Position numbers and translations under genes: made by a program. Of a stretch of DNA of 29,254 nt, positions 21,778 through 29,254 are shown in pieces. The notes under the pieces were generated by a model. It saw nothing but the letters and a program-made list of their open reading frames with translations, did not search any database and was not told where the DNA came from. Source of the DNA: Acidobacteriaceae bacterium (GTDB lineage: Bacteria > Acidobacteriota > Terriglobia > Terriglobales > Acidobacteriaceae); NCBI GenBank assembly GCA_025462785.1, contig JAOAPG010000394.1, positions 1-29,254 of the forward strand, read 5' to 3'. The stretch's first letter is position 1, and each line of letters opens with the position of its first letter.

Positions 21778-23283
21778 TCAAGCACAGAAGATCGATTTCA
21801 TTGCAGGGTATATCCGTCGGTATGCAGCATAGTTGGCCGCCATCACCGGAACGCTTACGTCATTTGGCTGCACGCGATCGCGAACTCGCACCACTGAATC
21901 GCAAGCCGCATCTGCAGAAGGCCAGATCTTCGCCCCCACGCCCGCGAGAATGGCGGCGCCAAATGCGGCTCCCTCCTCGGCCTCTAGTACTTCGACTTCG
22001 TGCGCATACACATCCGCTTGAATCTGTCGCCACAGTATCGAGCGCGCTCCTCCTCCGCCCAGCCGAATACTTGTCACGGGGACATTCATTTCGTGGAAGA
22101 TCGTGAAGCTATCTTTCAAGCTGAAAGCTACTCCCTCCATAATGGCCCTTACGACGTGAGCTCGTGTATGGGATGCAGTCAGGCCAATCAAAGCACCGCG
22201 GGCATTGGGATCTAAGTGTGGCGTGCGCTCGCCCATCAAATAGGGAACCCAAAGCAGTCCGTCTGCTCCAGCTGCAACAGTTGAGGCCTCGGCGGTAAGT
22301 TGTTCGTATGGATTGCGACGGTCTTCTATGTAACCATTCATGAAACGATCGCGAAACCATCGCAGAGAAAGGCCGGCAGCCTGAGTCACTCCCATCACAT
22401 GCCAACGGCTTGGAACTGCATGGCAAAAGGTATGTAAGCGCCCCTGCGGATCAAGAGCGGGACAATCGGTCGCAGCAAAAACAACTCCGGATGTTCCAAT
22501 GGTTGCACTGACTGATCCCGGGCGAGCGATGCCCATGCCCAGGGCTCCCGCGGCTTGATCTCCGGCCCCGGCAACAACCGGCGTTCCCACGACTAATCCT
22601 GTATCGGCAGCGCCCGCTGCGGAAATTTTCCCGCAGATTTCGGTCGATTCATACAAGTGTGGCAATATGGATCGATCGATTTGCCCTGCCTCCAAAACCT
22701 CGCTCGACCAATCGCGTTTCGCCACATCCAGCATCAGCGTTCCGGAAGCATCCGCTACATCTGTCGCTCGTTCGCCAGTTAGACGAAAGCGGACATAGTC
22801 TTTGGGAAGCATGATCGAACGAACGCGCGTCCAATTTTCAGGTTCGTTCTCTCGGGTCCATAGAAGTTTTGTGAGCGTGAAGTTAGGAAGAGCGCGATTG
22901 CATGTGAGCCGAATAAGTAGTTCTCCACCGATTCGTTCGGTGAGGTCTTTACATTGCTTTTCAGTACGAACATCGCACCAAATCAGCGCGGGACGGACGA
23001 CTTCACCGGAGTTGTCGAGCATCACGGCTCCATGCATCTGTCCCGAGAAGCCGACACAGGAAATCTGCTCGCCACGCAGTTCGCCATTGGCAAGGGCTTT
23101 GCGAATTGCGAGCTTAGTGGCTCGCCACCAGTCTTCCGGTCGCTGTTCGGCCCAACCGATATTGGGCGATACAAATGCTTCGTGCTCCTCAATAGCCGAT
23201 GCGACTATGCGGCTCTGCTCATTCATGATCAGAGCGCGAGTACCCCCTGTGCCTACATCCACTCCCAGCACGTACATTTGCAT
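21778..23283 (-). CDS. xylB: Xylulokinase (FGGY family)
   Basis: The roughly 501-residue kinase phosphorylates D-xylulose to D-xylulose-5-phosphate, feeding the pentose-phosphate pathway. It begins with the ATPase phosphate-binding loop GVDVGTGGTRALIM, then VGFSGQMHGAVMLD (xylulokinase substrate-binding pattern), WTRVRSIMLPKDYVRFRLTG, GTPVVAGAGDQAAGALGMGI, SATIGTSGVVFAA and IRLGGGGARSILWRQIQAD, the FGGY signature near the C-terminus. The ATG at 23283 is chosen since it starts six bases before MYVLGVDVG; upstream in-frame starts add unlikely sequence. The gene ends 36 bases before the chosen xylA start, so the two form one operon. Its promoter must lie in 23284-23500; no clear -35/-10 pair or operator is seen. 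Confidence 0.95.
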   Translation of the reverse strand: MQMYVLGVDVGTGGTRALIMNEQSRIVASAIEEHEAFVSPNIGWAEQRPEDWWRATKLAIRKALANGELRGEQISCVGFSGQMHGAVMLDNSGEVVRPALIWCDVRTEKQCKDLTERIGGELLIRLTCNRALPNFTLTKLLWTRENEPENWTRVRSIMLPKDYVRFRLTGERATDVADASGTLMLDVAKRDWSSEVLEAGQIDRSILPHLYESTEICGKISAAGAADTGLVVGTPVVAGAGDQAAGALGMGIARPGSVSATIGTSGVVFAATDCPALDPQGRLHTFCHAVPSRWHVMGVTQAAGLSLRWFRDRFMNGYIEDRRNPYEQLTAEASTVAAGADGLLWVPYLMGERTPHLDPNARGALIGLTASHTRAHVVRAIMEGVAFSLKDSFTIFHEMNVPVTSIRLGGGGARSILWRQIQADVYAHEVEVLEAEEGAAFGAAILAGVGAKIWPSADAACDSVVRVRDRVQPNDVSVPVMAANYAAYRRIYPAMKSIFCA

Positions 23284-23507
23284 AACTTCAGTTCCGCTGT
23301 TCTTCCCTTCTTCACGAACTATAAGCAAGAAAACACCTGATCCGTGTATGTTAATGGCGGTGGTCATAGTAGCACACAGCAGTTTGGCGAACGTAGAATG
23401 AGCATTCGGCTAGCGCGCCAGAAGAACCTCGCAGCCATTAGAACTTTGGCCTGGCAAGTGACAAAGTGCTAATGAAGTACAGCTTAAGGCGCGCTTGGCA
23501 ATTGAAA

Positions 23508-23705
23508 ATGGGGAAAAGAACAGATATCTGCATGATGCTCACTCTCAAAACGGCATGCTTCGTAATTGTAATGCTGAGCGCAGGGATGGGCTTAATCGCA
23601 AGAGCTCATGCGGCAGAAATTCCAACCAAGCAAGGCTCGCCCATTAGCTACACAAATATTCGCCAAGCTGCCGGAATTACTTTTCGCCAGGATTCCACTC
23701 AAACT
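23508..23705 (+). pseudogene. 5' fragment of a CRTAC1/ASPIC-UnbV-type exported protein gene
   Basis: The frame encodes an export signal (MLTLKTACFVIVMLSAGMGL) then ISYTNIRQAAGITFRQDSTQ, the usual start of the first FG-GAP/VCBS unit in CRTAC1-like proteins, where a helix-like D/E-A-A-G-I/L-x-F follows. At codon 80 of the longer frame (23705) the match stops and sequence of a different family follows in another frame. The frame may start at ATG 23466 or 23508. The remaining product would be a short exported peptide, most likely not functional. Confidence 0.6.
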
Positions 23706-23716
23706 TTCATCATCAT

Positions 23717-23944
23717 GAAGCAGCTTGTTGGGCGACCAAATGTATTGACGCCTTCGATCGTCTATATAAAGAGAGTGAGAACAGGACGAAGATTATGGCC
23801 ATCGCCATTCATCCCTACATAAGCGGTCAACCATTCATGATCAAGTACCACGAGTCTATATATGACCATATTGCGAAGGCAGAGGGCGTCCTGCATTGGA
23901 ATGGCGAACAAATTCTGGATTGGTATTCGAAAACATCAAAGTGA
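23717..23944 (+). pseudogene. 3' fragment of a polysaccharide deacetylase family gene
   Basis: In a plus-strand frame that has no start of its own the sequence reads ACWATKCIDAFDRLYKESEN, IMAIAIHPYISGQPFMIKYH and LHWNGEQILDWY before TGA at 23944. This is the C-terminal end of a NodB-fold polysaccharide deacetylase of the PuuE/allantoinase-like branch (the AIHPYISG...RIKY and GEQILDWY pattern). The catalytic NodB motifs (the Asp and two His) lie in the missing N-terminal three quarters. It is fused, out of frame, to the CRTAC1 5' fragment around 23706-23716. Confidence 0.75.
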
Positions 23945-24054
23945 TAGGTTTCTCTGTTTTGTGTCTGTGCGCAAAGCCCGCACCTGAGATATTTGGAATC
24001 CGAAGCTAGCCCACTGAGTAGTTGTTCACCAGGGCGATGTCAAGTTGCGGGTTG

Positions 24055-24315
24055 TCACCCGGAGGCTAATCCGGAACGAGAACGAACTATCCGCAAGGGA
24101 GAATACGCGGATTTTGACACACCCGACTGCTGCGAGACGATTGTATAATCCACGTCTTGGACGCTACTGTTTTGAATCGTAAAGCTGCTCGGTCCCCTCT
24201 CGCCAGAGATACCAATCCAGCTCCCGTCTTTTATCGTGTTCTCCGAGAAAGTGCCCGCCGTGCCGATGTCTACTGCCACGACATTTCCGGCCGCCGACCC
24301 ACTTGTGCTGTCCAG
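24055..24315 (-). pseudogene. Possible remnant of a right-handed beta-helix protein
   Basis: The minus-strand frame reads GNVVAVDIGTAGTFSENTIK, DGSWIGISG and SSFTIQNSSVQDVDYTIV, with short Gly/Ser/Thr/Asn-rich beta strands of the sort found in parallel beta-helix proteins. No start with a ribosome site, no signal peptide and only about 87 codons before a stop. I cannot tell whether it is a gene fragment or a chance frame; its position between other fragments makes the first plausible. Confidence 0.25.
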
Positions 24316-24368
24316 GTAACCCCAGCATTACTACTCTGCACCGAGCTGCCGGCAGCGGAGAGTCTACG

Positions 24369-26276
24369 GTGCTAGAACGTTCTATATTCCCGCTAACAAA
24401 GTTACGGGCTCGCGTGTGCTCAGCATTGCTGATCGGGGTTTCATCTTTAGTGGCTGGACAGACAAGCCACGCCCAAAACTCGCAAGCTGATGCCCATGCG
24501 GTTCAGTCGTCACCATCACCAGGAGGCATGTCGACAGCTGGCGCGCACGCACCTGTACTCGACAACCAAAAGCGGCCTATTACTGCCGGTGGTTTTGTGG
24601 ATAAGGGACCTATAGTTTTTCGAGATGTTGCTGCGGAAGCTGGCCTCACAGTGTGGCAGCACACGATGGGTACACCCGAGAAGAAGTTCATCCTGGAAAC
24701 TGTGGGTTCGGGCGTAGCCTTGCTAGATTACGACAACGACGGCTGGCTGGACATTTATCTGGTAAACGGGTCCACCTACGACGCCATTTCCGGCAAATGC
24801 ACGCCGCCCCATGCAGCGTTATTCCACAATAATCACGACGGCACGTTTACGAATGTTGGCGCACAAGCCGGGGTAACTAACGACCGATGGGGTTTCGGTG
24901 CGGCGGTCGGCGACTACGACAACGACGGCTGGCCGGATATCTACGTGAGCAACTTCGGCAAGAATCGTCTCTACCATAACAATCATGATGGTACGTTCAC
25001 CGATGTAGCCGACAAAGCTGGAGTGACACTGGGTAATTGGTCGGCGGGCGCAAGCTTTGGCGATTACGATGGCGACGGCCGTTTGGATCTTTTCGTCCCC
25101 GGCTATGTTCACTATGATCTCGAACATCCGCCGCTCCCGGCCTCAAAAGAAGTAGCGTCCGCTAGTTGTCAGTTTCGCGGGGTCGATGTCATGTGCGGTC
25201 CTCGGGGACTAAAAGGCGAGAAAGATCACCTGTTCCACAACAACGGCGATGGAACTTTCACAGACGTTAGCGAGAAAGCAGGAGTAAGTGATCCGAACGC
25301 TTATTACGGGCTCACAGCCGTATTCGCTGACCTAAATAATGACGGCAAAGTGGATTTGGCAGTCGCCAACGATTCCACTCCGAACTACCTCTACCTCAAC
25401 AAAGGGGACGGCACCTTCGAAGACGCTAGTTACGTTTCGGGTTATGCGCTTAACGAAAATGGCCGTGAAACCGCTTCCATGGGAATTGCCGTGGGCGACT
25501 ATCGTAATGATGGGCTGCTTGATCTCTACAACACAGTTTTCTCTGACGATTACAACCCGCTGTACCGAAACGATGGCAATGCTAGCTTCACGGATTTTAG
25601 CTATCAGTTGGGAATTGCGGAAGTGACCATACCTTTCCTTGGATGGGGTACTGGTTTCCTGGATTACGACAATGACGGTTGGCAAGACCTGTTTGTGGCA
25701 AACGGTCATGTCTATCCTGCAGTCGACAGTAGTGCATGGGGCACCACATTCGCGCAACGGCCATTGCTTTTCCATAACCTGAAAGGGCAAAAGTTTGAAG
25801 TGGTGCCGGCAGTGAACCGTACTGGTCTGGCCGCCGTGATCACAGGTCGGGGCGCGGCTTTCGGCGACCTTTTTAATGATGGGAAGATGGATGTTGTGAT
25901 CAATCAGCTGGAAGGTCCGCCAGTCCTTCTTCGCAACCTCAGTCCAGAGAAAAATCATTGGCTTGGAATAAAGCTCATTGGCGGCACCAGCAGTCCGCGA
26001 GATGCCGTCGGCACGGCAGTTTATTTACGCGCGAATGGCGTGAGACGTCGCGGGGATGTGTTAAGCGGGGGTAGCTATGCGTCCTCGAACGACCAACGGA
26101 TCCATTTTGGCCTTGGCGAAAGCACAAAAATTGACGACCTCGAAATTCATTGGCCCAGCCGCGTTGTTGAGCATTTTCCATCGCTTTCGGTCGACCGCTT
26201 TTATGTAATAAAGGAGGGGAAAGGGATCATTCCCAGTGCCTACGACAAGCCCACGCAGAGTGTAGCTCCCAAGTAG
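24369..26276 (+). CDS. CRTAC1-type exported FG-GAP/VCBS repeat protein with ASPIC/UnbV domain
   Basis: The 635-residue product starts at GTG 24369, chosen because GGAGAG lies 6 bases upstream and because it gives a standard signal peptide (cleaved near TSHAQN); the frame is open from 24303. Residues about 90-520 hold at least five Asp-rich calcium-binding FG-GAP/VCBS units, for example VALLDYDNDGWLDIYLVNG, VGDYDNDGWPDIYVSNFGKN, FGDYDGDGRLDLFVPGYVH and VFADLNNDGKVDLAVANDST. The C-terminal ASPIC/UnbV domain follows (NHWLGIKLIGG, GTAVYLRANGVRRRGDVLSG, and GLGESTKIDDLEIHWPSR). These proteins form exported beta-propellers of unclear role, abundant in Acidobacteriota and Planctomycetes and often near sugar-use genes. 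It stands alone on the plus strand, with the remnant of a relative at 23508. Confidence 0.9.
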   Translation: MLERSIFPLTKLRARVCSALLIGVSSLVAGQTSHAQNSQADAHAVQSSPSPGGMSTAGAHAPVLDNQKRPITAGGFVDKGPIVFRDVAAEAGLTVWQHTMGTPEKKFILETVGSGVALLDYDNDGWLDIYLVNGSTYDAISGKCTPPHAALFHNNHDGTFTNVGAQAGVTNDRWGFGAAVGDYDNDGWPDIYVSNFGKNRLYHNNHDGTFTDVADKAGVTLGNWSAGASFGDYDGDGRLDLFVPGYVHYDLEHPPLPASKEVASASCQFRGVDVMCGPRGLKGEKDHLFHNNGDGTFTDVSEKAGVSDPNAYYGLTAVFADLNNDGKVDLAVANDSTPNYLYLNKGDGTFEDASYVSGYALNENGRETASMGIAVGDYRNDGLLDLYNTVFSDDYNPLYRNDGNASFTDFSYQLGIAEVTIPFLGWGTGFLDYDNDGWQDLFVANGHVYPAVDSSAWGTTFAQRPLLFHNLKGQKFEVVPAVNRTGLAAVITGRGAAFGDLFNDGKMDVVINQLEGPPVLLRNLSPEKNHWLGIKLIGGTSSPRDAVGTAVYLRANGVRRRGDVLSGGSYASSNDQRIHFGLGESTKIDDLEIHWPSRVVEHFPSLSVDRFYVIKEGKGIIPSAYDKPTQSVAPK

Positions 26277-26580
26277 AACACTACCTGGTTGATCCAGGCG
26301 CGAGACATGCGTTGCCAATGAAAAAGACGTAAAGGATCTTTCACTTTGACTTCGGTAGACCAGCAGCTTATGGACAAAACAAGCGCTAGGCTGCTCGGGT
26401 CGCATCGAAGAAAGGCTTGAGTGATCAGGATACATGAGCCGCATCGCGCTTCAGTGTGCGCTTGGAGTTGACGAGCGCGGATTTGAACAATGGATCAAGG
26501 GTCGGCGCGACGCAGGAGATCTCCCGGAACGAAGCGTTTCAGGTTTGGGCTTAACAGGCCCGACTGCGAACCGACGCGGC
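26277..26580. other. Intergenic region between CRTAC1 gene and glycosidase gene (convergent)
   Basis: The bases hold no convincing gene; the plus-strand frame 26434-26730 overlaps the glycosidase's C-terminus and shows no domain. A short hairpin, CCTGG-TTGAT-CCAGG (26284-26298), lies 8 bases after the CRTAC1 stop but has no T-run, so termination there is uncertain. Confidence 0.55.
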
Positions 26581-28833
26581 TTAGGGATGCAATTGCAGAT
26601 GGACCGAGTCCAGCAGGACGCGGTTTACGTCCTGATTCATGTTCTGGTCCTCGGGCTCGAATCGCAATTCGACGACGTGCCGTCCTCTCTTCAAATCAAC
26701 CGATTGCACACTGCTGAATCCAAAATTTGACCATTGCATCTCTCCCCTTTGTGGCATCACGATCGCGCCCACTCGCTGGCCGTCCACAAAAAGCGTGCGG
26801 ATTGCGCATTTATTATCCGTATTGATAGGGCCACTCCCGTTGGCATAGCGGAATTTAATATCGAAGCGCCCTGCAACAGGCACGGTTACCTCCAGGGCAA
26901 ACTTCGCGAGTTGGTCCCGATCCAGCTGAATTGCGTCTTCATTCTCGGCTCTGGTTGCTCGCAAACGGCTGGCCCCAGGCGGACCGCCCGCGATTCGTTC
27001 TTCGGCGGCCTCGTTTGCGCGTACGATGATCGCTTCGGAATTTATTTCTACCGGCTCACTCAGAAACGATTCTCGGCCCTGTCCATCCACGGCTGAGACC
27101 TGGTACTCGGCCGCTTGCGTTTCGGACATAGCGAACATAAGTTCCGAAGTTGTAGAGGCAAGCTTCGCGTTGCGATAGATGTGATACTTTTCCGCATCCT
27201 GCACTGCAGACCAAGTAATGGAACCGCCGGCGAGATGCACCGTAGGTGTCGCAGGGGCAACGGCATCGTTCACTATGCGAGCGGACGTCGCAGGTGAGTG
27301 GTCCGGCACCATTTGAATTTCAACTTCATGCTTGCCAGCAAGGTCCGGCTCGACCAGTGGTTTTGCTGCACGACCGTCGATCTTGAAGGATTTAATACTG
27401 GAACCGTGCCCCTGGATTCGGAGAGTCAGGACAGCATTACGATAGTGAAAGTTGCTCAGGACATACTGTCCGTTGAGTTCTGCAGGAATTACCGGCTGAA
27501 GAGTTAAACCAACCGTACTGAACTTCATACCAAACAGGATGCGATAGACGAGCGCCAGATTTCCCGCAACGCTCCATAGCTGGCGATAGGATTTGATCTG
27601 CGTACCCGCGTTGCTGCCAGTACTGGCCACCATGTTTTCTTTATTTGTAAGAAACAACGCAGCAGCCCGATAGATGCTAGCGAAACTCTGCAGGACGATG
27701 GCGTCGTTCTGGCGCTTTGCACCGGCTAAACCCCAAAATGCCTCCACGAACGGCCAGACCGAATCGTTGTGGTAAGGACGAATACCAACAGTCTGCGGAT
27801 AAACGCAGGGAATGCCGTACTCCATAACCGGAACCGATTGCAAGATGCGATCCTGATTCTCGGGCGTAGCGATGTCGAAGAGAACGGACAGAGCCTCGCC
27901 CAGCGCATCTGAACGCGGCGACAAGGTGAGATTATTGCGCCCATAGAGGTATTGCCCGTAGTAGCCTGACCCTTTCAGCCAGAGCCATTGATTGATCGAC
28001 GAACGAATCTGATCAGCCACATGAGCATAGCGTTCGGCTGGCTGGCCCAGCTGTTTTGCCATCTCCGCCAGAATTCGGTATGTCTGATAGTGGACTGCAT
28101 TCGTTCCCATATCCTGCGAGGTATAGATATCAACCGGGTCCATCCATGCAGGATAGGTTTGCTCGCGCCAATCCATGAAAGAAGATTCCCCATTCACCAG
28201 CCCGGTGTTGTGCGCAAAGATAACTTTTTCGTCGTCAGCAGCTGACTTGCTAACTATCTCGAAGCTGCGCTTCAGCCAGTCGCGGTCGCCGGTTACCTCG
28301 TAAACTTCCCATGCGGCCAACGCCCAGACCATGCGGTCCGTCGAAACTGGCCATGAGCCTCCCGTTCCCGTGTCCTGCACAATCCGGTCGCGCTTTACCT
28401 TCGCAAGCAGGCTGCGCTTTGCCACATCTGGTTCTACTGCAGCGAGGGCAAGGAGAATGCTGTAACTGATGTCGCGGGTCCATACGCCATCCCATTTTGC
28501 TCCCGCCATGAAAGCCTGATCGGGGCGGACATCCAAGTGCAGTTCGTCGAGAGAAAGGTTGTAGAGGGCGTCCACCAGTAAATAATCCGAGCGGAGCTGC
28601 GGATAACTCGAAATGTCGGATTGAAGGCGCCAGCGTGCGGTTCCGTCCGCCTCTCGCTTTGCGGTGGGATAATTCGAATGGAGTTCCGTGGACGAAACCG
28701 CTGATGCCGAGTAGGGACCTTCCGTCACGCCATCCGATGACACGGCATATTTTGACGACTTATACATGACGTTCTGCCCTGACATTGAATAGGACCCGGC
28801 CATGAAGGCTAAAATTAAGGCGATTTTTCTCAT
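26581..28833 (-). CDS. Exported six-hairpin glycosidase with FN3-like and C-terminal carbohydrate-binding-like domains
   Basis: The 750-residue protein has a signal peptide (about residues 1-21, IALILAFMAGSYSMSGQ). The catalytic part (about 60-430) is an (alpha/alpha)6 barrel related to debranching- or rhamnosidase-type enzymes: GAKWDGVWTRDISYSILLAL, RIVQDTGTGGSWPVSTDRMV, GESSFMDWREQTYPAWMDP and MGTNAVHYQTYRILAEMAKQ; Asp/Glu in WTRD and in the DWRE segment are catalytic candidates. A fibronectin-III-like stretch (ITWSAVQDAEKYHIYRNAKL) and a beta-sandwich carbohydrate-binding-like domain (FALEVTVPVAGRFDIKFRYA) follow. I do not assign a GH number. The start is ATG 28833 (AGGA 10 bases upstream) or GTG 28839. 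It starts 19-25 bases after the GH66 stop, so the two share an operon and likely degrade the same glucan-like polymer. Confidence 0.85.
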   Translation of the reverse strand: MRKIALILAFMAGSYSMSGQNVMYKSSKYAVSSDGVTEGPYSASAVSSTELHSNYPTAKREADGTARWRLQSDISSYPQLRSDYLLVDALYNLSLDELHLDVRPDQAFMAGAKWDGVWTRDISYSILLALAAVEPDVAKRSLLAKVKRDRIVQDTGTGGSWPVSTDRMVWALAAWEVYEVTGDRDWLKRSFEIVSKSAADDEKVIFAHNTGLVNGESSFMDWREQTYPAWMDPVDIYTSQDMGTNAVHYQTYRILAEMAKQLGQPAERYAHVADQIRSSINQWLWLKGSGYYGQYLYGRNNLTLSPRSDALGEALSVLFDIATPENQDRILQSVPVMEYGIPCVYPQTVGIRPYHNDSVWPFVEAFWGLAGAKRQNDAIVLQSFASIYRAAALFLTNKENMVASTGSNAGTQIKSYRQLWSVAGNLALVYRILFGMKFSTVGLTLQPVIPAELNGQYVLSNFHYRNAVLTLRIQGHGSSIKSFKIDGRAAKPLVEPDLAGKHEVEIQMVPDHSPATSARIVNDAVAPATPTVHLAGGSITWSAVQDAEKYHIYRNAKLASTTSELMFAMSETQAAEYQVSAVDGQGRESFLSEPVEINSEAIIVRANEAAEERIAGGPPGASRLRATRAENEDAIQLDRDQLAKFALEVTVPVAGRFDIKFRYANGSGPINTDNKCAIRTLFVDGQRVGAIVMPQRGEMQWSNFGFSSVQSVDLKRGRHVVELRFEPEDQNMNQDVNRVLLDSVHLQLHP

Positions 28834-28857
28834 GATCACAAGTTCCTGCTGATTTTT

Positions 28858-29254
28858 CTACTGTTGTTGGAAAAAGATGACGGTCCAGTAGCGCAGTTCG
28901 GGAATAGTGAGTTCGTATTCGTCCGCAGATGCTGCGTTCTTTACAGGCCGGAGGGGATGCCAATGTCCTTCGTCGATATCCGGAGACGCCCAGCCGACAG
29001 CCATTCCATTGTGCGGAGGAAGCTCTACCTTCACTCGCACGTTGTGCAGCACGGGCGCGGGAGGAGCGTTTAACTCATCATCTCGCCACTCGGGCTTTTT
29101 TAGACCAGTGAGGTTGATGAGGTGGACCATCGTATTTGGTCCCTTTTGCCGCGCGATTGTCCAAACGGCCCCCGCCTCTCCGTTATTCGTCTGCTTCGCT
29201 CCCGAGATAGTTACCGGCAACGAGGCTGCGTGTGCGCCATCCTCCAGGTAGTTT
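28858..29254 (-). CDS. GH66-family glycosidase, C-terminal part (cut by window edge)
   Basis: Only about 131 C-terminal residues are in the window, with the frame open to the edge. They match the C-terminal beta-sandwich of GH66 enzymes (dextranases and cycloisomaltooligosaccharide glucanotransferases): AVWTIARQKGPNTMVHLINL, then a WRDDELNAPPAPVLHNVRVK stretch, VGWASPDIDEG and TIPELRYWTVIFF. GH66 enzymes cleave alpha-1,6-glucans outside the cell or in the periplasm. The catalytic domain is outside the window, so activity cannot be judged. It precedes the glycosidase gene at 28833 in the same operon. Confidence 0.72.
   Translation of the reverse strand, partial: NYLEDGAHAASLPVTISGAKQTNNGEAGAVWTIARQKGPNTMVHLINLTGLKKPEWRDDELNAPPAPVLHNVRVKVELPPHNGMAVGWASPDIDEGHWHPLRPVKNAASADEYELTIPELRYWTVIFFQQQ

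Noticed and set aside
26434..26730. Plus-strand frame of 98 codons
   Set aside because: Mostly antisense of the glycosidase C-terminus, with no motif.
1..29254. CRISPR array, transposase or phage genes
   Set aside because: No regularly spaced repeats and no transposase, integrase or capsid-like frames were seen on either strand.

Overview
The window looks like a chromosomal stretch of a Gram-negative soil bacterium, most likely an Acidobacteriota (Terriglobia-type). The evidence is an 1107-residue Oar/CarboxypepD-type TonB receptor, a CRTAC1-type FG-GAP/ASPIC-UnbV protein, a DUF3455 protein, several large exported glycosidases and a CusCBA metal efflux system. This is judged from protein families only; no rRNA or intact tRNA is present.

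Layout. (1) 1-3938, minus strand: a metal-efflux operon of a small exported Cys/Met-rich protein, a TolC-type channel, a CusB-type adaptor with an extra Met-rich C-terminal domain, and the N-terminus of CusA (cut by the window edge). (2) 3939-5730: an almost perfect MerR-family (ZntR/CadR/PbrR-type) promoter facing right with no intact merR behind it, an exported HEAT-repeat protein, and the orphan 3' end of a tRNA or tmRNA, which looks like an integration scar. (3) 5730-8530: a decayed zone with a truncated NTF2/SnoaL-like gene, one intact DUF3455 gene, about 1 kb with no convincing gene, and a junction where the 5' part of an AbiEi-type antitoxin gene meets head-to-head the 5' part of a sodium/solute symporter gene. 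The symporter follows the 3' end of araD.

(4) 8635-19320, minus strand: a sugar locus headed by a DeoR-type repressor and a TonB receptor. A strong hairpin follows, then five translationally coupled genes (RmlD-like reductase, DegT-type sugar aminotransferase, a GHMP kinase closely resembling plant L-arabinokinase, EamA transporter, secreted putative glycosidase). Every junction among the five overlaps. The set combines sugar-1-kinase, keto-sugar reductase and aminotransferase with uptake/export and hydrolysis; its end product cannot be read from sequence and it is the best candidate here for an undescribed pathway. (5) 19451-23283: an inositol-monophosphatase-family gene divergent from deoR, and convergent with it a xylB-xylA pair (D-xylose to D-xylulose-5-phosphate). 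With the araD remnant this gives the region a pentose theme.

(6) 23500-26276: another scar zone (a CRTAC1 5' fragment fused to the 3' end of a polysaccharide deacetylase, and a possible beta-helix remnant), then a full CRTAC1-type gene on the plus strand. (7) 26581-29254, minus strand: a large exported six-hairpin-type glycosidase with FN3-like and carbohydrate-binding-like C-terminal domains, directly downstream of the C-terminus of a GH66 (dextranase/CITase family) enzyme. Gene fragments recur at several places, suggesting a genome that has undergone repeated deletion or rearrangement.
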